NCBI GenBank assembly: GCA_937902905.1
Contig: CALELW010000109.1
Coordinates: 1-26,625 of the forward strand
Source of the DNA: an uncultured Clostridium sp.
GTDB taxonomy: Bacteria; Bacillota; Clostridia; Lachnospirales; Lachnospiraceae
Direction: 5' to 3'
DNA length: 26,625 nucleotides
A program made the position numbers and the translations under genes. Positions 6,448-13,552 of this stretch are shown piece after piece (within the stretch, counting starts at the first letter, position 1; every line of letters starts with the position of its first letter). Below the pieces are notes generated by a model that was not told the origin of the DNA, searched no databases, and worked only from the letters and a program-made list of their open reading frames with translations.

Positions 6448-8540
6448 AACGTACTTACATAAGAAGTTTGCTTGTGTTCGTATTTGCTTCTTTGTTCCTG
6501 ACATTTTCCTTTGTCAGCACACCGGCAAAGGCTGCGGCCACTGCCACAGAAGCACCATCTACACACAAAGCGGTTTTAACGACAAATCGTGCCGCCGGCA
6601 CTGCAAACTACACCGTAACCGGTTTGGATTTGACATCCGATACCGCACTTACGATTAAGGCAACCAATTCTTCCACAAAGAAAGTTGCTTTTACAAAAAA
6701 TGTCACTCTCGACGAGACAAACTGCAAAGAAGGCACTTTCACAGGAAGTATTACTCTGGCGGATTTAAAATATGCTTTTGCCAATTATACAGTAACCGTA
6801 ACAATTGGTACAAAAACATTGACCGCCGGCACTGCTGATTTTACAATCCATACAGCAAAAGCAGGTCTTTCCATCACAGGAAATACCGGTGCCGCTGTTC
6901 GTACTGCTGCCTTCGTATCAAAAGAAGCGGCAGGCGGTGTTTTAGTTCCTGGTACCGGAAACCAGATTTCCATCCAGATTTGGAACAAAAACCGTGCAGA
7001 ATCCACTGCAGTAACCGTAGGCAAAGCAATGGCATTAAATGCGAACCAGAACTGGTCTGTTGATGTTTCCAAATCCGGAAATTATTATGGCAAATGGGGA
7101 GCAAAGGCTGTTGTCACAAACAGCAATTGGAAAACACAGTATACCTTAGCTTCCACAGAATATAATGTTGTTCCTTCCTGCACTTCATTTGTCACAAAGA
7201 AAACAAAGGCATTGGAAAAGAAAAAGTCATTTGCCATTGAACTTAGCGGATTGACTAACGTATTCGGCGTAAATGGTGTAACATTCCAGGTATTTAACAG
7301 TGATGGCAGACAGGTTGCTACACTTTCCGGCAAGAAAAAAACAACTTCTTATTATAAAGAAGTTACGATGAAAACCTTAAAATACAATTTGGATTTATTT
7401 ACAATTAAAGCGGTTGTCATCGACTCCAACAATAAAACTTATACGCTTGCACAGACAACAAAAGCTGACCAGCGTATGAAAAAGGGAACTCTTACCGTTA
7501 CAAAGAAAAAGAATGCAAGCTGCACCTATAAATTATCCGGAGCTTATGTTCCCGGCAATATCAAAAAGGTTGAATTTGATATTTACCGGATTAAAAACGG
7601 TAAAAAGAAAAAGCTTGGCACATACAAAGCAAAAGCTTCTTCCAATAAAAAGACCTACACAGTAACAGTAAAAAATGAAGCCAAAGGAACTTACGAGGTA
7701 CGCGCATTTGCGACATCCGCTTGGAAAAGCAGACTATTACTGAAAAAGACAAAGTTCAAACTAAAAAAATCAGACCTTGGTAAAAACGGCTGGTATTATG
7801 AAAAATATAAGGGAAAAAAATACAAATTCTATTATATTAACAATGAAAAACAGACCGACCTTACTAAGATTTTGAAACTGAAAAAAAGCAGTTCTTCTCA
7901 TCAGAACAAGTTTTACATCGAAGTAAACCGTGCCGCATGCGTCGTTACGATTTACATGTACAACGATGAGACAAACAAATACGACATTCCGGTAAAAACA
8001 TGTACTGTATGTGTCGGTAGTGATATCTGGACCGTTGCCGGTACGGGCGGTCTACATGAAAAATCCTCATATACACCGATTGGTACTTATTCGGTATGCA
8101 CAAACGGCCAGTCCGTAAAATATACGATGAAACCGATGCATGAGCCGGATGGCAGTACCGTATACGCACGCTGGGCAACCCACATTGTCGGAAATGTTTA
8201 CTTCCACTCGATTGCCGTTGGCACACAGTCTCATTACGCACCGCCTGCCGTCCCCTACACCAAACCTGGCAGACCTGCTTCTGCCGGATGTATCCGTATG
8301 GCAGTAGCCGATGCGAAGTGGATTTATGATTATACTTCAACCGGCAATACCGTTAAAATTGTAAAGGGAAGCACAAAGAAACCGGGTCCTCTTGGCAAAG
8401 CAAAGACCATCAAAACAAAAGCCGGTATCAACTACGACCCTACCGATCCCGGTGTACCGGATTCCCGCAAGAAAAAAGATTATAAAGCAAAGCGAATCAG
8501 TGGTTATCTGACAAAGAAAGGTAAAAAAGTCGGATACTAA
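6444..8540 (+). CDS. Secreted L,D-transpeptidase with N-terminal Ig-like repeats
   Basis: Exported enzyme of 698 aa of the YkuD family, which forms or exchanges 3-3 peptidoglycan cross-links or attaches proteins to the wall. Residues 1-30 are a signal peptide ending near AKA. About 35-440 hold four or so Ig-like beta domains of about 100 residues that resemble GBS Bsp-like repeats; they are increasingly lysine-rich and probably bind the wall. The catalytic domain (about 488-641) has His588 (YFHSIAVG), Ser613, Gly615, nucleophile Cys616 and Arg618 in SAGCIRM. The usual motif is SHGC, so the histidine before Gly-Cys is alanine here. A basic tail (about 642-698) follows. GGAGG lies 8 bases before the ATG. 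It is divergent from the two-component operon and ends at a strong terminator. Confidence 0.92.
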   Translation: MKRTYIRSLLVFVFASLFLTFSFVSTPAKAAATATEAPSTHKAVLTTNRAAGTANYTVTGLDLTSDTALTIKATNSSTKKVAFTKNVTLDETNCKEGTFTGSITLADLKYAFANYTVTVTIGTKTLTAGTADFTIHTAKAGLSITGNTGAAVRTAAFVSKEAAGGVLVPGTGNQISIQIWNKNRAESTAVTVGKAMALNANQNWSVDVSKSGNYYGKWGAKAVVTNSNWKTQYTLASTEYNVVPSCTSFVTKKTKALEKKKSFAIELSGLTNVFGVNGVTFQVFNSDGRQVATLSGKKKTTSYYKEVTMKTLKYNLDLFTIKAVVIDSNNKTYTLAQTTKADQRMKKGTLTVTKKKNASCTYKLSGAYVPGNIKKVEFDIYRIKNGKKKKLGTYKAKASSNKKTYTVTVKNEAKGTYEVRAFATSAWKSRLLLKKTKFKLKKSDLGKNGWYYEKYKGKKYKFYYINNEKQTDLTKILKLKKSSSSHQNKFYIEVNRAACVVTIYMYNDETNKYDIPVKTCTVCVGSDIWTVAGTGGLHEKSSYTPIGTYSVCTNGQSVKYTMKPMHEPDGSTVYARWATHIVGNVYFHSIAVGTQSHYAPPAVPYTKPGRPASAGCIRMAVADAKWIYDYTSTGNTVKIVKGSTKKPGPLGKAKTIKTKAGINYDPTDPGVPDSRKKKDYKAKRISGYLTKKGKKVGY

Positions 8541-8549
8541 AAAATGATT

Positions 8550-8596
8550 AAAAAAAGCTGTAAAACAGTGAATCTCACCGGTTTACAGCTTTTTTT
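8550..8596. terminator. Bidirectional terminator between convergent genes
   Basis: AAAAAAGCTGTAAA (8551-8564) pairs with the matching TTTACAGCTTTTTT arm (8582-8596), and the inner GTGA/TCAC pairs close a short loop. T runs follow on both strands. It ends the L,D-transpeptidase gene on the plus strand and the yigZ-rarA operon on the minus strand. Confidence 0.9.
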
Positions 8597-8597
8597 A

Positions 8598-8873
8598 CTA
8601 TTGTTTTTCTTCTTCCTGCAATTTTTTGAACTCTTCTCGATTTTTCCGAATCGCTCCTTTGGCAAACATGATATAACACCAAAACAAAAGTGGAATCAAA
8701 ATTGTAGATACAATGCACATTTTAAACAATTCCGGTGCCGCCTTTGATGTGGTGATTCCTGCAATCAAAGTTACGATATACAACGCAACTAAAAAGATTA
8801 CACCAATAATTGCTGCAATACGCACGCCCTTCGGATACGAACTCTCAAATTTATCTTTTTTCTCTTCTGCCAT
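8598..8873 (-). CDS. Small two-helix membrane protein of unknown function
   Basis: A 91-aa protein starting at the ATG 8871-8873, with GGAGG 9 bases upstream, inside the end of rarA. A longer frame is open but lacks a ribosome-binding site of its own. The order is a charged N-terminus (1-16), a hydrophobic helix (about 17-40), a second hydrophobic helix (about 50-72), then a highly charged C-terminus with AIRKNREEFKKLQEEEKQ, likely a short cytosolic helix. It starts 1 base after the rarA stop codon, so it is translated with rarA as the last gene of the yigZ-rarA operon. I do not recognise the family. Confidence 0.8.
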   Translation of the reverse strand: MAEEKKDKFESSYPKGVRIAAIIGVIFLVALYIVTLIAGITTSKAAPELFKMCIVSTILIPLLFWCYIMFAKGAIRKNREEFKKLQEEEKQ

Positions 8874-8874
8874 C

Positions 8875-10206
8875 TTACCAATCCTCCTTATCTGCTCCAA
8901 TTTTCTTCATATGCTGCTTGATTTCCTTTTCATATCCATTCTCTGACAAATGGAAAAAACGCTCTTTCTCCGCCTCATCCGGCAGATACTGCTGTCTTAC
9001 ATAATGGTTTTCGTAATCATGGGAATACTGGTATCCGATACCATGTCCGAGTTTTGCCGCACTTTTATAATGGGCATCCATCAAGTGTGCCGGAATCCGG
9101 TAATTCGGATGCGTTTTCACATAATTCATCGCATCGTCAATTGCAACAATTGCCGAATTGCTCTTCGGTGCACATGCTACATAAAGTGCAGCCTGCGAAA
9201 GCACAATTCTTGCCTCCGGCATACCAAGACGCTCGACTGCCTGTGCCGCCGCCGTCGCCACGACAAGTGCCTGCGGGTCAGCATTGGAAACATCCTCCGC
9301 CGCACAAATCATGATTCGTCTGGCAATAAATTTGATATCCTCACCGGCATACAGCATCCTCGCCAGATAATAAACCACGGCATCCGGGTCGGAGCCCCGC
9401 ATACTTTTAATAAATGCAGAAATGGTATCATAATGATTATCCCCCGTTTTATCATAGCGCAGTACACGTTTTTGAATACATTCCTCTGCAACTTCCATCG
9501 TAATATGAATTTTGCCGTCCGCACCTCTCTCGGTTGTCAAAACACCAAGTTCAATTGCATTTAAAGCACTTCTGGCATCACCGCCGCTAATGTCCGCAAG
9601 AAATTCCAAAGCGTCTTCCTCAATGACCGCATCAAAACTGCCAAGCCCCTTTTCTTTGTCTGTCACGGCACGCAGCAAAAGTTTCTTGATTTCGTCCTTT
9701 TCCAATGCCTTTAATTCAAAAATAATCGAGCGGGACAAAAGCGCGCCATTTACCTCAAAATAAGGATTTTCCGTCGTTGCACCAATCAAAACAATGGTGC
9801 CGTCTTCAACAAACGGAAGCAAATAGTCCTGCTGGCTTTTATTAAAGCGGTGAATCTCGTCAATAAACAAAATCGTCTTACGCCCATAAGCGCCCCAGTT
9901 TTCTTTTGCTTTTTCAACAACTTCTTCCATATCTTTTTTACCGGCTGATGTCGCATTAATCTGGAGAAATGCAGCACTTGTCGTATTTGCAATCACTTTC
10001 GCTAATGTCGTTTTTCCGGTTCCCGGCGGTCCATAAAAAATCAGCGAACTTAATTTATCTGCCTGAATTGCCCGGTACAATAATTTATCTTTTCCGATAA
10101 TATGTTTCTGTCCCACAACCTCATCCAAGGTGGTCGGACGGAGTCTTGAAGCAAGCGGCGATTCGGTCTCTTTTTTCTGCTCGCTCATATAATCTAATAA
10201 ATTCAT
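8875..10206 (-). CDS. rarA: Replication-associated recombination protein A (MgsA-like AAA+ ATPase)
   Basis: Cytosolic AAA+ ATPase related to the clamp-loader family, which acts at stalled replication forks with single-strand binding protein. The 443-aa length is standard. The sequence shows Walker A GPPGTGKT (59-66), Walker B LFIDEIHR (about 113-120), sensor 1 GATTENP (142-148) and the SGGDARSALNAIE sensor 2 region. The C-terminal half contains the family tetramerisation segment, including KSMRGSDPDAVVYYLARML. The start ATG overlaps the yigZ stop by 4 bases (ATGA), pointing to coupled translation. Confidence 0.96.
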   Translation of the reverse strand: MNLLDYMSEQKKETESPLASRLRPTTLDEVVGQKHIIGKDKLLYRAIQADKLSSLIFYGPPGTGKTTLAKVIANTTSAAFLQINATSAGKKDMEEVVEKAKENWGAYGRKTILFIDEIHRFNKSQQDYLLPFVEDGTIVLIGATTENPYFEVNGALLSRSIIFELKALEKDEIKKLLLRAVTDKEKGLGSFDAVIEEDALEFLADISGGDARSALNAIELGVLTTERGADGKIHITMEVAEECIQKRVLRYDKTGDNHYDTISAFIKSMRGSDPDAVVYYLARMLYAGEDIKFIARRIMICAAEDVSNADPQALVVATAAAQAVERLGMPEARIVLSQAALYVACAPKSNSAIVAIDDAMNYVKTHPNYRIPAHLMDAHYKSAAKLGHGIGYQYSHDYENHYVRQQYLPDEAEKERFFHLSENGYEKEIKQHMKKIGADKEDW

Positions 10207-10880
10207 GATTCCTTTCCTTCCTGCCGTTTATCCATCTGTATAACCTCGTCTCCATGGAAACCATAACACAGTTTTTCGCCCCGTTCAAGTTTAGCTTTCG
10301 CGGCTGTTTTCTCCGTCAATGCCGTTTCAAAAGAATCTATTTTCTCCTCCGGCACCAAAAACTGAAACACAACTTCATTTCCATATTCACACGATAACTC
10401 GTGAATTTCATTGGTTCTTGCCAAATATTGGATTTTCCCAACCTCGTTGTAATCCACTGTAACGGTCAGCGGGTAACCGGTCTCCTTTTCCAGAAGAACA
10501 CAATGATTTAATCCCTCTTTCATCGCACCGGAATACGCTCTTACAAGCCCCCCTGTGCCAAGAAGAGTTCCGCCAAAATATCTTGTGACAACTGCCACAA
10601 CATTATAAATTCCCTGTCCATCCAAAACGTCTAGCATCGGTCGGCCGGCCGTTCCTGATGGTTCACCGTCATCGCTGCAGCGCACCATATCTTTATTTTC
10701 ACCTAAAATATAGGCAAAGCAGTTATGTCTGGCATCATAATATTTTTTCCGCATCGCGGTAATTTTTTCAAGTGCTTCTTCTTCCGTTGCAACCGGAAAA
10801 ATGTTCGCAATAAAACGGGATTTCTTTTCTACAATTTCCCCTTGTCCACCTTCGTACAGTATCTTAGATGCTGTTTCCAT
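10203..10880 (-). CDS. yigZ: YigZ/IMPACT family protein
   Basis: A 225-aa cytosolic protein. The N-terminal UPF0029/IMPACT domain (about 1-125) has the family signatures SRFIA, DDGEPSGTAGRPML (71-84) and VTRYFGGTLLGTGGLVRAYSGA (split here as VTRYFGG and GTGGLVRAY, about 98-118). A ferredoxin-like C-terminal domain (about 135-205) follows. The eukaryotic relative IMPACT modulates GCN2; the bacterial role is not firmly known, though ribosome or RNA association is proposed. First gene of the yigZ-rarA operon, with AAAGGA 9 bases before the ATG and a near-consensus promoter upstream. Confidence 0.93.
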   Translation of the reverse strand: METASKILYEGGQGEIVEKKSRFIANIFPVATEEEALEKITAMRKKYYDARHNCFAYILGENKDMVRCSDDGEPSGTAGRPMLDVLDGQGIYNVVAVVTRYFGGTLLGTGGLVRAYSGAMKEGLNHCVLLEKETGYPLTVTVDYNEVGKIQYLARTNEIHELSCEYGNEVVFQFLVPEEKIDSFETALTEKTAAKAKLERGEKLCYGFHGDEVIQMDKRQEGKES

Positions 10881-10921
10881 CCATTTCGTTCCTTTCTCTT
10901 ACTTCGTTCCTACTCTTTACT

Positions 10922-10950
10922 ATTATAGTAATTGCCCTTTCCCTTTTCAA
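10922..10950 (-). promoter_or_regulatory. Promoter of yigZ-rarA
   Basis: On the minus strand, TTGAAA (10945-10950), 17 bases, then perfect TATAAT (10922-10927). The -35 lies inside the spacer of the divergent penicillin-binding protein promoter. Confidence 0.75.
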
Positions 10951-10966
10951 GAGTTTTTGTTATACT
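10938..10966 (+). promoter_or_regulatory. Extended -10 promoter of the penicillin-binding protein gene
   Basis: TGTTATACT provides an extended -10 (hexamer at 10961-10966). The base group at the -35 position (10938-10943, TTTCCC) is poor. It overlaps the divergent yigZ promoter. Confidence 0.5.
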
Positions 10967-11005
10967 AAAAAGAAAAGGAAACATTCAGGAACGAGAGGAC
11001 AGCTC

Positions 11006-13552
11006 ATGAATGTTAGTCATAAGGGAATCCAGAACCGAAAACACCAGCGTGAATCCGCAGCCACTCACCGTCTGCACAAATTACAGCTTATGGGAATCCG
11101 TCTTACTCTCATCGGGCTTATTTTTATCAGCCTTTTTGCCGGAAGTTTCCTGATTGGGATGTATACAAGCATTTTATCTTCGACACCGGATGTGGACTCC
11201 ATCCAGATTGTTCCAAAAGGCTATACAACAACGATTGTGGACAGTGAGGGAAATCCGATTCAGTCCTTAGTCGGGAAAGATGCCAACCGTGAATATGTTA
11301 CATTAGATAAAATTCCCGAAAATCTTCAAAATGCATTTATCGCCATTGAGGACGAACGTTTCCGCAAACATAACGGCGTAGATACGCAGGGCGTTTTGCG
11401 CGCACTGACCATCGGCATAAAAAATAAAGGCGATTTTACACAGGGTGCCAGCACGATTACACAGCAGTTATTGAAAAATCAGGTATTTGAGGGCGGCGAG
11501 GAAAATACCCTCTTTGAAAAAGTAAAACGAAAATTACAGGAGCAGTTTCTTGCTCTGCAGACCGAAAAAAAATACAGTAAAAACCAGATTCTTGAGTATT
11601 ATTTAAATACCATTAACCTCGGACAAAATACGCTTGGTGTCCAGGCAGCATCCAAACGGTATTTTAACAAAAATGTTTCTGACCTCACCCTTTCTGAGTG
11701 TGCTGTCCTTGCCGGAATTACGCAGAACCCATCCGCGTACAATCCGATTTCCCACCCGGCGAAAAACAGTCAGAAACGCACAACCGTTTTAACCTATATG
11801 AAAAATCAAGGATATATTTCCAGTAAAGAATATACCGACACTCTGCGCGACCCGGTTTATGACCGCATCCAAAAAGTGAATAAACAAACGGTTTCAAGTT
11901 CTTCCATTACCTCATATTTTACCGATGCTTTGATTGAGCAGGTAATTCAGGACTTGAAAGCCAAATGCGGCTACACGGAAACGCAGGCTTATAATGCACT
12001 GTACAGCCGTGGTTTGACAATTTACAGTACGCAGGACAAGTCGATGCAGAAAACCGTCGATTCGATGATGAACAGCAAAAAATATTATCCTGCAGACTCC
12101 CGGTATGAATTAACTTATCAATTGATTGTTACGCACAAGGATGGAACGCAGATTACCTATACTTTTTCCGATATGAAGAAATGGTTCAAAAACAGAAAGA
12201 AGAAAGTTATATCCGGATTATACAAAAAGAAATCTACGGCAAAGGAACAAATCAAGCAGTTCCGAGCTGCTATGCTGACGAAGGATGATACCGTGCAGTC
12301 CGAGACGATTGACCTCGTAATTGAGCCGCAGTCCTCTTTCGTTGTAATCGACCAGCATACCGGTGCCGTAAAAGCACTTGTCGGCGGCCGCGGCGATAAA
12401 AACGCAAGCCGCACACTGAACCGCGCAACGGATTCGGTGCGCCAGCCCGGCTCAACCTTTAAGATTCTATCCACATATCTGCCGGCACTTGACACCGCCG
12501 GCATGACACTGGCAACCGTGCAGGATGACGCCCTTTATTACTATCCCGGCACAAAACGGAAAGTGAAAAACTGGTACGGAAACTCCTACCGCGGACTCAC
12601 TTCCCTGCGTGAAGCAATGGCGCAGTCCATGAACGTAGTTGCCGTCAAAACATTGAAGGATGTAAGCCCAAAAACCGGATATGACTATTTGTTAAATTTA
12701 GGTTTTACTACTTTGGTTGACAACTATACCAGTCAGGATGGAAAAACCTATACGGATATTTCTCTCCCACTTGCCCTTGGCGGATTGACTAAAGGCGTTA
12801 CCAACTTAGAATTAACGAACGGCTTTGCTACCATTGCCAATCAGGGACTTTATCATCCTGCCTTCTTTTATACGAAAATCGTTGACCATGATGGAAATGT
12901 GCTACTTGACAACACAACCAACACCGATACAAAACAGGTCATGAAAGAATCGACTGCATGGCTCCTTACCAGCGCAATGGAAGACGTCATTTCAAAAGGA
13001 ACAGGCAGCCGCTTAAAATTCAAGAAAATTAATATGCCGCAGGCAGGAAAAACCGGCACTTCCACCGGCAACCGTGACTTATGGTTTGTCGGCTACACAC
13101 CGTATCTCACAGCCGGCATCTGGGGCGGTTATGATTCCGGACAAAAGCAAACGTCTCTCACCTATCAGAAAGATTTGTGGCGTGATACAATGGAAAAATT
13201 AAATCAAAATTACACTAAGGTTTCCTTCAAGAAACCAGACACAATTACAACCGCTGTTATTTGTACGAAATGCGGAAAACTTGCAATCAACGGTATTTGT
13301 GACAAGGCTGTCGGCGGCTCCTGCATGAAAAAAGAATATTTTGATAAAGAGTCCGTACCAAAAGAGAAATGCGACTGCCATGTACGCTGCAAAATCTGTA
13401 AGACCTCCGGACATCTGGCCGGAGACGGCTGTCCGTCCTCACAGATATATACAGCTGTTTATTTGCAAAAAAATGAGTCCACGCAAACCGCAGACTCATC
13501 GTTAATCATCCCCCGCTATCTTGTAGGCTCCACATGTAAAATCCATAACTAA
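11006..13552 (+). CDS. Class A penicillin-binding protein (PBP1a-like) with Cys-rich C-terminus
   Basis: Bifunctional cell-wall synthase of 848 aa, anchored by one N-terminal membrane helix (about 30-51) after a basic cytosolic tail. The glycosyltransferase domain (about 75-260) has the catalytic Glu115 in AIEDERFRKH and the QGASTITQQLLKN motif. The transpeptidase domain (about 440-710) has the nucleophile Ser483 in QPGSTFK, SMN (541-543) and KTGT (682-685). The C-terminal 100 residues carry nine Cys between 753 and 809 (CxxC at 753/756, CxC at 789/791, CxxC at 795/798) plus Cys844. The start at 11006 has AGAGGA upstream; codons further 5' are open but include promoter sequence. Its stop codon interlocks with that of the convergent ygiQ. 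Confidence 0.95.
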   Translation: MNVSHKGIQNRKHQRESAATHRLHKLQLMGIRLTLIGLIFISLFAGSFLIGMYTSILSSTPDVDSIQIVPKGYTTTIVDSEGNPIQSLVGKDANREYVTLDKIPENLQNAFIAIEDERFRKHNGVDTQGVLRALTIGIKNKGDFTQGASTITQQLLKNQVFEGGEENTLFEKVKRKLQEQFLALQTEKKYSKNQILEYYLNTINLGQNTLGVQAASKRYFNKNVSDLTLSECAVLAGITQNPSAYNPISHPAKNSQKRTTVLTYMKNQGYISSKEYTDTLRDPVYDRIQKVNKQTVSSSSITSYFTDALIEQVIQDLKAKCGYTETQAYNALYSRGLTIYSTQDKSMQKTVDSMMNSKKYYPADSRYELTYQLIVTHKDGTQITYTFSDMKKWFKNRKKKVISGLYKKKSTAKEQIKQFRAAMLTKDDTVQSETIDLVIEPQSSFVVIDQHTGAVKALVGGRGDKNASRTLNRATDSVRQPGSTFKILSTYLPALDTAGMTLATVQDDALYYYPGTKRKVKNWYGNSYRGLTSLREAMAQSMNVVAVKTLKDVSPKTGYDYLLNLGFTTLVDNYTSQDGKTYTDISLPLALGGLTKGVTNLELTNGFATIANQGLYHPAFFYTKIVDHDGNVLLDNTTNTDTKQVMKESTAWLLTSAMEDVISKGTGSRLKFKKINMPQAGKTGTSTGNRDLWFVGYTPYLTAGIWGGYDSGQKQTSLTYQKDLWRDTMEKLNQNYTKVSFKKPDTITTAVICTKCGKLAINGICDKAVGGSCMKKEYFDKESVPKEKCDCHVRCKICKTSGHLAGDGCPSSQIYTAVYLQKNESTQTADSSLIIPRYLVGSTCKIHN

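Noticed and set aside
7945..8340. 131-aa minus-strand frame inside the L,D-transpeptidase
   Set aside because: Antisense to the catalytic domain; arginine/histidine/cysteine-rich composition of a shadow frame.
8950..9564. 204-aa plus-strand frame inside rarA
   Set aside because: Long but antisense to conserved AAA+ sequence; rich in Cys, His, Arg and Ile as expected from a shadow.
10868..11005. N-terminal extension of the PBP to 10868
   Set aside because: It covers the promoter at 10938-10966 and overlaps the yigZ start; the ATG at 11006 has a ribosome-binding site and gives the expected basic tail plus membrane anchor.
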